A stretch of 64,000 bases of DNA, taken from Stictocephala bisonia. Lineage: Eukaryota; Arthropoda; Insecta; Hemiptera; Membracidae. Made by a program: the position numbers and the translations under genes. The notes beneath the pieces were generated by a model. The model saw only the letters and a list, made by a program, of their open reading frames with translations. It was not told the origin of the DNA and did not search any database. Of the stretch, positions 11,171-22,133 are shown one piece after another. How positions within the stretch are numbered: the first letter of the stretch is position 1; each line of letters opens with the position of its first letter. Where the stretch lies: positions 1,736,001 through 1,800,000 of the forward strand of contig JAQJVL010000156.1 in the NCBI GenBank assembly GCA_035578905.1, written 5' to 3'.

Positions 11171-12954
11171 TACAACCAAGTGCTCAGCTGCTTTGTTAAT
11201 TGTGAGCGCCTGCTCTACTATTTGTCCTTAATTCTGTCAGTTTTATTTGCCGTAATACCATTATCTCATTCCCCTGTTTGCAATTGATCTGGGTGTCAGA
11301 AGAATGAAACTGTGGAAAAACTGTTGTCATTATTTTGTCATCTTGACAGTACAAACAGTCTGCCCTACCCTCCACTCCTAGTATTATTCCCCTCACACGC
11401 AGGCCAAGTGCCTTGGTAAGTCTTGTGAGTTATACTTCATAATCTTTCATAATGTAAAATTATAAATTCATTTTATTTATACTTCTTGCTACCTTACTTT
11501 TTTTTGTGAGTGAAACGGAAGAAATGGCGAGGTCATTGTGGAAAGTTGATGTATAAAAAGTCTATTACAGTAATCTGTACAAGAATGTATTATTATATAG
11601 CCTACATTCAAAATCAAAAATATATCTATGACTTTTCAATATTCATTATATGTAACTAATTACTCATTGACTTCTATCTCTAGTTGTTTTTGAGGTAATT
11701 TAACTGTTATTTTTATTAAGTGAGAAGGATAACTGTATTAATTACAAAAAACCTTGTTCTCCTTACAGTTTCAAATAAACTACTGATCTTAGTTTGTATG
11801 TTTCTCATGTATCATTATTATTTTTCTTAATTCTAAATATTACAGTATAACTATTCAATGTACATTGTAAGCTAAATGCCTTGTTCAAATCATTGATAAA
11901 TCTTCTCCAAGTATTTTTGTATATATAGGCTGTGACAAAAAATATTATTTGTTAATTTTTGTTTCAAATGTAATTTCTTTTTTAACTGAATAAATAAGGA
12001 GTTCAAAAATAAAACTGTAATCCATTCCTTGCTTTCTTTTGTACTCTGTTGGTGAATCTAAGAAATACAATAAGCATTGAATAATTTTGATTATGTTTTT
12101 AAACAGTAACAAGTCATAGCAGTTACACTGTTTTTAAGAATATGACATAATTAAATTTATTCTTCTCGTAATATACACTATTTAAAACAGAAACAAACTC
12201 AGAATAAAACTAACCACTCGGCCCAATGTTATTATGTGGTTAGCTAAAAAAATTTAAAACTATATAATAAAGAAACTACATGTTATTTGAGCCCAGTCCT
12301 ACAAAGTTGATTGCTTCTGTCACCCTGCAGTGCCGTGGTCACAACAGATATATATACTTGCAATACGTACAAACTAAACCAAACAAAATTGTAAAACTAG
12401 TAATTTATGAAAAATAGGAAAATATTCCTCTTTATCTTTAAATAATAAAAATCATAAACATTAATAATACAATGCTACAGGAATAGTCAAACTAAACTTA
12501 TAAATAAAACATTTATGTCATTCATTGGAAAAACCAATCTTTCAAAAGCACGCAAAACTTATTTACGTTATTGGAAGCTTTAATATGCATAGGTTGCTGA
12601 TTGAACAGATTGGGTCCTGTGAAAGAAAATGATTGTTTAGAAATATTTTTGTTCACTTTAGGTTAATAAAAAATAATTTTTGACTATCTAACTACTATCT
12701 GCAACAAATACCTGATTCGCTATATACATCTCGAATGTGCTTTTTGAAATTTAAAATGTATTTATATTTTACTTTTTATACTCATTAAATTGAAAGTTGG
12801 TATACAAAACATCTTATCGAATTTTATCTCTACTGACCTGATTTATGAGACATACAATTATTTATTTCAATCCAAACTTTACCTACATCATAATGTCATT
12901 GTAGCAAGGTTAGGACTATAAAAAACCATAAGCTAAAGAATGTTAAAAACTTCA
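11171..12954. other. AT-rich, no gene seen
   Basis: No exon or repeat boundary is supported. Several short frames here look accidental. Confidence 0.45.
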
Positions 12955-13905
12955 GTCAGTGCAGAAATTATGTGTATCCAAGTTTAAAGGTTGTTTTCCA
13001 AGGAACTAAGAGGCTTACAAAAAATCTAATCACACCATTGTTTTCCTTGATTAATTGTACTTTATGACATAGGAAATTAAGTTTTAATAATTGTTATCCT
13101 AGTTAGAACAAAAAAAGTACTGAAATCTTAACTACTTTTCACTGAACATCAACATTACATTGTTACCACTCAAAACACATAATGTATTGCATTTCTATTT
13201 GAATACCTGCTATATAGGAATGTTTTCTATAAGTTTTATAAATTAAACATTTTTTATTTGTCAAGAAAAAAGCTCTTATTAATTCCCTGAATCATTGTGT
13301 TTTTTGCTTCTAGAGGTTGTAAAATTCATTACTTTGTCTTGTTGTAATGCTTATAACACATATATTTACAAAACATTACTTTCATATATGTGTAAGGAAA
13401 TGCAGTGATTTAAAATTGATTTAAATCAATTTACATTTATCAATTTAAAGTGTTAACGTCATTTAAAATCCCTTAAATACACATATGAAATTAATGTATC
13501 ATAAATATATATTTCATAAGCATTACAACAAGACTAAGTAATTAATTTTATGATCTAGAAGGCAATAAAACAGTGCTTCAGGGAATTAACAAGAAATTTT
13601 TTCTCGAAAAGTTAAAGTTCTAAAATTGATAAAACTTATATAAAAAAAATCCTATCAACCAGTCATTAAAATATAAATGTGATACATTAACAGGTTTTTT
13701 AGTAATAACAGTGTAATTTTGATATACAGCGAAAAGTAGTTAAGATTCTGGTAGTTTTTTGTTCTAACTAGGATAAAACATTATTAACACTTTTAAATAA
13801 TTAAAAAAGTAATAACATTTTAAAATGCGATTAGATTTTTCGTAGGCCTCTTAGTTCCTTAGAAAACAACCTTCAAACTTGGGTGCACATAATTTCTGCG
13901 TCGAC
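12955..13905. repeat. Large imperfect inverted repeat, about 950 bp
   Basis: The left arm (from CAGAAATTATGTGTATCCAA) and the right arm (ending TTGGGTGCACATAATTTCTG) are inverted copies converging on an A/T-rich centre near 13430 (TTGATTTAAATCAATTT). They diverge by substitutions and small gaps, so this is an old foldback or non-autonomous element. No target duplication or coding sequence was found. Confidence 0.75.
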
Positions 13906-15004
13906 ATTAGGACTGCACAAAGTGTAATACATGTAGATTACATATAGATGGATGAAAACACCTGGTTCTAGCGGCAGTGAATATCAAAATGAAATATTAC
14001 AGAATAGACAAATTAATTTATTTAGAAATACAAGCTTTATAAAATATTCTATTGTCTATTCTAATATGATGAAAATAATGAAATAAATTAACAAATATTT
14101 ACAAATCTTTGGTGCATGTTGTATTAAGTTATTGAAAAGAAATCTATATTCCTTTCAAATCAAGTAAATAATACTGACATATGAACACGTGCTGTCACTT
14201 TTTAAAATGAATTCAACACAAAATCTATATAACAAATAATTATTTCTATTACAGATAACATACAAATCTGTACCTAATATAATAATGAATATTATTTTCT
14301 TATTTACCTATTTTGGTAAACAAAAAAAAAAACTTCTCACAGAAAAATCATTACTAAACTATAGGGAATCAAATTTAAAGTGAAATGTATGTAAAATTTT
14401 GATTAATGAACATTTTTTTTACTTCTCATTAGGCACTACGAAATTAACTAGCAATAAGACAAATAAAATATGAGCACACAAAATGAGACTTGATTTTTAT
14501 TTCTAATACAAGTTTCTCCTAATTAAATATAAAGATAATAACTATATAATAATTCACAAACATAAGAGCATATGACTAGTATAGCTTTCTTTTTCTAATA
14601 AATAACTTTTTCCAAATTTTAACTTTGATTTTAAAATTATTTCTTAAAATTAATTTAATATGTACAAATAACATTGAATCTCCACAATAATATATTCATG
14701 CTTCATATTCAAATATGAGTTATTAAAACCAGCAATACATAAACAATATTGCTAAATACAATATTCCTAAATTAGTCTCGCAAAAAATTTCAAACTACTG
14801 TATTAAAATGTGTACAGTTGAATTGTGCTTTCAATCAAATATTACTTATTTTTACTTTATGGTATATTAACATTTTTTCTACTTACTTTTAATAAAGTTA
14901 TTTGTTAAAACAGAATTATCTAAAGTAGAAAGAGGCTTGAAGCAAGGGAGTGTGAGTCGTCCCCCAATGTTGTTAATGTAGTCATGGAAATCATCCTAAG
15001 AAGG
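13906..15004. other. AT-rich, no gene seen
   Basis: Only A/T-rich sequence; nothing can be assigned. Confidence 0.45.
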
Positions 15005-15350
15005 TAAAAAGCTTAATAGGCTATGAAGTCATATGCAGTTGAGACTTGGAAGATGACAAAAAAAAAAAAAAAAAAAAAAACGAGTAAGATGGAAGCGGAG
15101 AAATGTTTTTATAGACAAATTAAAGGTAAGACAAAAATGGATAGAAATAGATATTTAGAAATTAGGAGACCTCATGGAGGAAAGCTTAAGAAAGAGAATG
15201 AAAGAAGACCGAATACCCTAAAATGTGAGAGAATGGATTTATAGGAAAAAGACCAAGAAGTAGATGGATTGACAATGTGAGAAAGCGTGGGGATGAATAC
15301 AGTATTTTGGGTGAAATTAACCCAGCAATGGCTGTTGAGTATTGTACAAA
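15005..15350 (+). pseudogene. RTE-like LINE relic, C-terminal end of ORF2
   Basis: Broken plus-strand frames match the end of RTE-type reverse transcriptase proteins. YAVETWKMTKK is followed by a lysine run from a poly-A tract, then an R-Q-I-K-G-K-T block, then GKRPRSRWIDNVRK and a stop. The last motif is the usual G-K-R-P-R-G-R-P-x-x-R-W-x-D region. Two frames are needed, so it is not functional. Confidence 0.65.
15059..15080 (+). repeat. Poly-A tract
   Basis: About 22 adenines interrupt the RTE relic. Confidence 0.9.
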
Positions 15351-15905
15351 ATGAATATGAGTGAAACAGTTAAATCAAGGAGCGTTATAATTAAATCCAT
15401 GTTGGAAGGGTTTTCTTAACCCAACTAATCTCTTAAGGTAGAGCTGATGGATCTACCAATATGGCATATGGATTGAAACATCCAACTCTGATTATTATAT
15501 GTCTGGCCATGGAGGTTGCTGTTGCCATTATACCTCTCACCATCCAATCTAGGATCGATCACAGAACATAAACAAACACTAAGACTACCTATCAGTAGTT
15601 GCATCTAGTATGGGAGGATAAGCCACTAAGAATCAGTGAAATTAGTTGACTTAATTTACATTCTAGACCTCTTCAGCAAAATCCTCACCTAGGATATGTG
15701 TGTTTAAGATTGGTGGAAGTACCAACAACCTGGTCCATCTAGAGAGGATAAGACTGAGTCGTGTGTTCTTATAAGTGAATGGAAGAGCCACCAAAAATAA
15801 TTTTTGATAGGGCTGCCCAAAAGAGGTAACACATTTTGGACTAGCGTAGAAGTGCAAACATGATTAAGATGCCAGTAGCACTGACAGTTTGTGACGTGTT
15901 TTATC
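15351..15905. other. No gene seen
   Basis: Non-coding sequence between the RTE relic and a TTAA element. It may hold decayed LINE or SINE tail, which I cannot define. Confidence 0.4.
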
Positions 15906-15909
15906 TTAA

Positions 15910-16669
15910 CATATTCAGTGCTAAGGTCGTATTTTCGTTTTCACCATGTATGACTGCATGTATAAATTAAAAACTTGTCCTATAATGGCTGCACTTTATT
16001 TCAAAACTTACTTTTGTTAAATGTGTAGTGGTAATTTATGACTGTCAGAAGTAGTCTGTATGTGTGGAAAGCTCAAAATAACTTATGTTTTATGTATAGC
16101 CAACTAATCAGCCATCATCCCCTGGAGAATGGCTTTGCCAAAAAGTAATGTAGAAGATTTTTACGCCACTCTATTTTGTAGTAATCTAGTTAGTAATATA
16201 AGGAATTAAGTCAAACACGCGAACAAGATTAAAAACGACTATTATCAGGTACATTTCTAACATTTTTTTTCACAATTATAGTCTACTCTGAGATCATTTT
16301 TTAAAAACATGCTAGAGAATACAACTCAGGTTGGTTCATAGAAAATAAATACAATCTTTCGTATTTTTCCTTCTTTGCAGTACACTCTACATTTTCGTTG
16401 CTTTGTTTTATTCCTAATTTCTAGAAAAGAAAAAAAAAACAAATTAAAACGGTAATAGAAACTCTAAAAATAACCACAACCAGAATAGAAAACCATGTAC
16501 TACTCGTAGAATACCGTAGAAGTGCAGGACCTACTAGCAAGTGGACCTGCAAGGCGGGCAAAAACTATTTAATAATGTGAGTGAGGCAATATGACCGACC
16601 AAACGGCCAAGTAGCCACTAGCGGGTCGGGAGGCGTGTCCGACTTTACGGCCACGTAGCACTGAATGTG
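15910..16669. mobile_element. TTAA-type element, about 760 bp
   Basis: The left end TTAACATATTCAGTGCTAAG and the right end TAGCACTGAATGTG followed by TTCA are inverted copies. The right TTAA has one substitution. The interior is non-coding and ends in a GC-richer block. Confidence 0.6.
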
Positions 16670-16696
16670 TTCATATTTTTCTTGTATATTGCGTTA

Positions 16697-16770
16697 ATGG
16701 ACTTTTTTGCTGATGCCCTATCTCTTTCATAATATTAATTCCTGCCCTAGTGGCCTATAATGTAACTTCT
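16697..16770. repeat. Fragment of foldback family A (right end)
   Basis: TGCTGATGCCCTATCTCTTT followed by CTGCCCTAGTGGCCTATAAT matches the right terminus of the foldback at 9608-10101, with no inverted partner nearby. Confidence 0.6.
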
Positions 16771-16974
16771 TCATGGACTGGAATTAAAAGGCAATGAATA
16801 GAGGAACTATGAGATATGAGCTTTCTAGATCAATGAAATTAAAATTGCCTATATTTATGAGGTGAAGTTCAGACTATTTAGACCTCTCTATCACTTGCTA
16901 ATATCTATAACAAAAATGCCTATCTAGGAATACCACGAGAAAAAAATTATAACATTTTAGTGAACAAGCAAATC

Positions 16975-17245
16975 TACATTGAGAGCCAGTGGTAAAGATG
17001 TCAGGACTTTGAGCCAAAGTTAGAAGTAGCACATATACATAAATAGATGACTCATGTAATAGGCATATTTGAGCCAGTAATTTGGTTAGTTAATGAGGTC
17101 TGCTACTTCAGCTGGTTTAAACTGCATTGCCTTTACATGGGACTACACTAGCACTCCACAATGGATCACAAAACTGCTGATACTTTGAGACACAACATTT
17201 TACATTGAATGAGAAATCTACCTGTATGCTTATAAAATCAATGGT
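16975..17245 (+). repeat. SINE copy, decayed (same family as 26663)
   Basis: A weak tRNA-derived head (TGTCAGGACTTTGAGCC) is followed by a body matching the SINE at 26.7 kb: TCTGCTACTTCAGCTG, TTTAAACTGCATTGC, then ACTAGCACTCCAC and GAAATCTACCTGT. Confidence 0.6.
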
Positions 17246-18149
17246 TCTATGCTCAACATGGGGTATATGCACAGTAGGTAAAAAGAAAATCAGCCTCTTC
17301 TTTCAAAATTATAACATACTTTGCAGCACATACTTTGACATTGAAGACAAATTGTTAGACCAATATTTGAATCTAAAAGCGATGGATTGATATAAACTAA
17401 AAAGCAGATAAGGAACTAAACAAGTAGCATCATATACTTAATGACATTAAGACACTTTTTTGAGTACAAGATGCAATCAAACAGGTAGATGATTATTCAA
17501 CAACAACAAATCAAGAATATGATATGGTTCACTGAAATTAACAACATATTTAAGACAAAGTAAACAAATGGAAAATCTGTTAAGAGGATAAGAAAATGAA
17601 AGGTAAAAACAGGAGAGAAGAAGGGAAAACCCACACATAAAATGTAAGAGACATGAAAAATTAAAACATTTAAGAAAAAAAAAAAAAAAAAAAAAACATT
17701 TGTACATAGTCCTCAGATGCTATTTGCATCAAATAAAGCAAGTATAAGTCCTTAAAAATGACTTCCTTTTTATTAATGAAAATTTAGTAATTAACTAATT
17801 AGTAATGTTCAATATTCAGTATACATTGAACTGTGGTAGGGTGCAATTTGCTTCCTACTATTTTGATCACTGTTGTTAAATGTGAGCTACATTAGAACCC
17901 CTGACACAATTAACTATGATTATTATCCGTAAATTAAAGACTCCAACAAGCTCCCATTGCAACAGAGCAGCTAGTGTAAAGCTGACAACAGTGACGTCTC
18001 CCTTGCTTCTTCCTCCACTAATTTGGTCAATTCTATCCGCTGCGACGCTCAGTCTTCGTTCGGCAACCGTTAACGATGGAAGGGAAAATCGACTTTCCCA
18101 CCAAGTGTGAAATCTGTGATTAGATTTCTCTGATTTAAGGTTTCAACCA
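17246..18149. other. No gene seen
   Basis: Non-coding DNA with a poly-A tract of about 24 near 17674-17696. Confidence 0.45.
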
Positions 18150-18705
18150 CTTTTGAAATCCATCACCAGGCTGACTAATATGTATGGAAAGAAGTCTATA
18201 GAAATCAAAAATATGTGTGCAAGTGGTGTTGGGAGTTTTGTAAAAGGCCGAACAAACGTCTATCAGTTTCGGATGAGACAATAACGAAGTTTTGAACAAC
18301 TTTTGCTTGTGGATCGACATATGACTGTGTGAGAGACTGCTGGACAGATAGAGAACATCTCTAAAAATACTGTGAACAAGATGTTGTTGAGCTATACGAA
18401 ATAAAAGAAAAGGTTGGTTGACAAAGAGCATTCATTTACACCAAGAAAACGCCCCTCCTCATATCAATTGAACCACGATGATCTAATTGCCAAAGTAATT
18501 GTCCTCCATAAAGCCCTGAATTGGCCCCCAAAGACTCCTATTTTTGTCCCTCAACTTGAAACAACACTCAAGGGAATAGAATTCTCAAGTGACGATTCCT
18601 TTCTACGTAAGACAGCAGGATATTGGTATGATGTGAATGTTAAAAAGTTCCCGTAAAGACTCCAAAAGTGCATTAGTCATGATGGGGACTACGTTGAAAA
18701 ATAGC
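18150..18705 (+). pseudogene. Mariner (DD34D, SETMAR-like) transposase relic
   Basis: Fragments in several plus-strand frames follow the order of a mariner transposase. An N-terminal helix-turn-helix-like block is followed by a stretch around VDRHMTV and SKNTVNKML. The C-terminal block has the family pattern FVPQLETTLKGIEF, and RLQKCISHDGDYVEK precedes a stop. The catalytic D-D core between them is missing or unrecognisable, and several frameshifts and stops are present. Confidence 0.7.
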
Positions 18706-18956
18706 TACATGTTAAAGTTCCAAACTCTGTAAATATATTTGCATTAAAATGATGGACATTGGACACCTTAATTTACGGGCAACCCTCGTAGTTAGGTTAT
18801 TGTTGGCAAACTGTTACAAACCAATTATAATTCATTGCCAACATTATGGGGCGTACTTTACTTGTATTTTTACTTTACTACACTTTTATTTAAAAATATC
18901 TTTTACTTTCTGGATAGCTCTGGAATAACAATTTAAAAAGTATTAACTCTTAGCTC
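18706..18956. other. No gene seen
   Basis: Short non-coding gap after the mariner relic. TTTACGGGCAACCCTCGTAG near 18772 may be part of a decayed mariner terminus. Confidence 0.35.
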
Positions 18957-19030
18957 TATAATACCACCGTATGTGTATGGGAGGTGAATGGACTGATAGC
19001 ACTGTACATGTATGGGTAAGTGAGTGGGCC
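18957..19030 (+). repeat. Dispersed minisatellite, two units
   Basis: ATACCACCGTATGTGTATGG and a second unit with GCACTGTACATGTATGGG belong to the family seen at 6.2, 26.0 and 27.7 kb. Confidence 0.65.
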
Positions 19031-19283
19031 AATATATATTATGTAGTTAATAGTTGCTCTAACATTAATAATTGTATACATTTTGATTAACACTCTTTAA
19101 CTAGAAATACACATAACAAACAAATAAATTATCACTTTAAAAAATATATAAATACGTACAACCATTGTTACTTCCATCTGAAAGACTTATATTTATTTAA
19201 TTTAAAATGAAGACTTACAAGTTATGTAGTGCTGCGGAAAAAGGTTTATTGGCAGTATGGTTTTACTAATTTAGAAGAGCACA

Positions 19284-19325
19284 AAAAAAAAAAAAAAAAA
19301 CAAAAAAAAACAAAAAAAAAAAAAA
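19284..19325 (+). repeat. A-rich microsatellite
   Basis: A run of adenines interrupted twice by single C residues. Confidence 0.9.
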
Positions 19326-20209
19326 TTATCATTGATATTTTTTCGTCTATACTATATCTTATCTTATTCTTTGAAAATAAAAGAAAATTAAGTGCATACT
19401 AGAACTAACAAAATTATACTAAATAAAATTACACAAATGTGAGTATTAAACAAAAAATAGTAATACATAACCCCATGTCTATTAAGGATATACAAAATCA
19501 GTCTTACATCAACAAAAAAAGAGGAAAATAAATTAACATAATTCAGTAGTACCTATAGAGATATGACTATTTTTTGCTGTGGGTTTTTAGACACACAATG
19601 TATAGTACATGAAGAAAAACATTTTTGTGTTCAGCTACTTCAGAGAAATCCATTTGGACAACAGCTCTGATCTAGCACACACCTAGTTTAGTCACAGTAT
19701 AACATCCATGACACTGGTTAAGGGTTCAGTAAACTTTGACCTATTTTCATGGCAATCAAAAAGCTGTTTTCCTCTGCACAAAAAGATCACATATAGTGCT
19801 GTAGCTCTAAGACTAGTATAGAGATGATCTCAGTCCGGAAATGTGATGTAACCTACACTCTATGTAAAAGCCCTCTTCAAAAATGTGTATTGTACTTACG
19901 TTAGTCATGTATTTATAATATTGTGTAGGAGACACCTCCAAGCAATGGTATTTAGAAAAACCATAGTGTCTATTTGAAAAAGAACTTACAATATTTGAAG
20001 AACGCCTTTTCAAATTATGTTTAGATTAGAGCTGAGCGACTAATCAACCCAGATAATGTGTATGCCTGTATGTCTGAGAGTTTCTTTTTAAAACTAAAAA
20101 ATATGATAGAAAGATTTTGTGTTATCGCAAGATAACAGTGTCAAGCAACGTCAAGCGCAGCTGTGGTTCAGAAGTAATTTTTAAGCAGTTAGTTTCCAAG
20201 TTAAGTGTA
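19326..20209. other. No gene seen
   Basis: A/T-rich, non-coding, no repeat boundaries. Confidence 0.45.
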
Positions 20210-21142
20210 AGGGGGGTTTTTCACGCAACGTCTTATTGTACGTCAAGTTGGCAACAACAAATTCTATCCACTATAACGTAGCATGTAGACAGCAAAACGT
20301 ACGTTTTGTTTAAATGGAATGAAAACGAAAGACAGATATGAAAACTGACGATGCAAGCATAGATTGGTGAAAACTGCAACAATAAGATGGAGAGTCCTTG
20401 TTTGTCATATCGCCAGAAATAGGAATCACTATACAGTACTAAATTTCCTTTTCTTTTCAATTTGATTGTAAGAATTTTTTTATTTAAAAGCAGGTTAGGT
20501 TAAAGGGCACTAGGCCAGGAATTAGTATATTAAGAGAGATAGGACATCAGCAAACTTACCTTAAAAGACAAGTTCACTAACATCAGAGTAGTAGTCACAA
20601 ACACAAAATACAATGTACAAATGTACAAAATACACAAACACAACAAACAAAAAATGTGAGCTTTTGTGTATTTTGTGTTTGTGACTACTACTCTGATGTT
20701 AGTGAACTTGTCTTTTAAGGTAAGTTTGCTGATGTCCTATCTCTCTTAATATACTAATTTATTTAAAAGCAAAGTTATTTAGTTTCCTTTATTAAAAGTT
20801 TACTGCAAACTTAACCTTATGTCATCAGACCTACAACTATCTACTCTTTAATTTTTTACAGATTTTATTGAGCTGTATAAGAGGTTTCCTTGTTTGTCAC
20901 AAATCAAAAACTAGGATTATAGTGATCGTAATAAAAAATACCAACGAGAGTCAAAATAGTTGAAAATAATATGAGCGCTGCTTCCATTCTAGAACTATAA
21001 TGTAAACATAACCTATACATTGACCAAACTGAGCTCAGCTAAAACGTAAGAAAAGACGTTTCCGTGTGAAAACAGAAGAAAAGGGACATTGTGATGAACG
21101 ATAAGGCGTACAATAAAACGTTGCATGTAAATCTCCCTTTAA
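20210..21142. mobile_element. TIR element with a nested foldback
   Basis: The left end (GGGGGGTTTTTCACGCAACG, then TCTTATTGTACG) and the right end (CGTACAATAAAACGTTGC, then ATGTAAATCTCCC) are inverted copies of about 35 bp. Foldback 20521-20757 sits inside and must be younger. An 82-codon minus-strand frame (21035-21283) overlaps the right terminus and has no recognisable domain. Superfamily not determined. Confidence 0.5.
20521..20757. mobile_element. Foldback element, family A, short copy
   Basis: Nearly perfect inverted arms of about 90 bp begin ATTAGTATATTAAGAGAGAT and carry the family core GGACATCAGCAAACTTACC. The extra end GGCACTAGGCCAGGAATT is present only on the left. Arm identity is higher than in the 9.6-kb copy, suggesting a more recent event. 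Confidence 0.8.
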
Positions 21143-21938
21143 AGAGGGCTCATTAACTGCCACTAGTAAACCAGGAACTGCTTCAACAACTTTGGACTCG
21201 CCAAATAATTTTGCCGAATCAACGGAATGACACAGCACTTTTAACTCATCAACTCCATTAATTACGGAATTAATTTTTGACAAACGACGTAAATTTGATT
21301 TGAAGATTTATCAGTTATTTGGTTATTGAGCGGTACAGATCTAAAAATTTTCATTTATACATTAAGAAGATTTGTTCATATAACCAGATCAGTTTACATA
21401 TATCGCAACATAAATTAAAATACTAATAAAGAGTGTGCTGAGCAACTTATAAAAGAAATTGTTACATACTAAATTGCTTTAGACATTTTTAAGAATAACT
21501 GAGGAAAATAACATTAATAACATTTTAAGAAAATAAAATAAAACCAAACATGGTTGACAAAGGAAGATAATGCATTTTATATTAGTAACGTGATACATTT
21601 AAGGTTTGCACCTCTTTGATATGTTGCAGTTATATAGTTCATTAAAATAGTAAAAAGTTATAGTGAAAACCTCTGCAGAATGCAGATAGAATCAAACAAA
21701 TGTAAAATCTAGACATTAAAGTAAAAGTACTCATTCTATTTTGCTAAATAGAGCTCTCAATTCTAAAAATTAATAAGACCTTCCAAATTTTCCTTAGCAA
21801 TTAATGAGGTTAAAAATAAATATTATTAGTTCCGATTTTCTTTGTGGCTAACAATCAAAATACTAAACGAAAATACTTCTATTGCTTAGTTCCTAAAAAA
21901 TTAAAATGCTAGTAACATATAGAATGCACTTAGCAATT
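21143..21938. other. 3' flank or UTR of the GT49 gene
   Basis: Non-coding DNA downstream of the stop codon at 21939. I could not place a convincing poly-A signal on the minus strand within 600 bases of the stop. Confidence 0.4.
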
Positions 21939-22133
21939 TTAATAACACCGCCGGGAAGATTCTGGATATTTTGACTTGAGTTCCATCTTAAATTGTCGGA
22001 AAAGCATTCTGTTCCTCTCCAGCTCAGTATCTTTGTCTGCGTGGAATGATGAGTGTGTCTTAACCCCTTGATGGACAAGAAAGGCATTATTGAGCACAGA
22101 GAATTTGTAACCAGCTACGTGCAACTCGCAAAC
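21939..22133 (-). CDS. B4GAT1: B4GAT1-like exon 6 (terminal)
   Basis: The acceptor TTGCTTCAG ends at 22134. The exon encodes 64 residues and the TAA stop at 21941-21939. It begins VCELHVAGYKF and contains FLVHQG, whose His is expected to help bind the metal. It ends with the basic KYPESSRRCY tail that matches the family C-terminus. Confidence 0.93.
   Translation of the reverse strand, partial: VCELHVAGYKFSVLNNAFLVHQGVKTHSSFHADKDTELERNRMLFRQFKMELKSKYPESSRRCY

Noticed and set aside
21035..21283. 82-codon minus-strand frame
   Set aside because: It runs across the terminus of the 20210-21142 TIR element and matches nothing I know.
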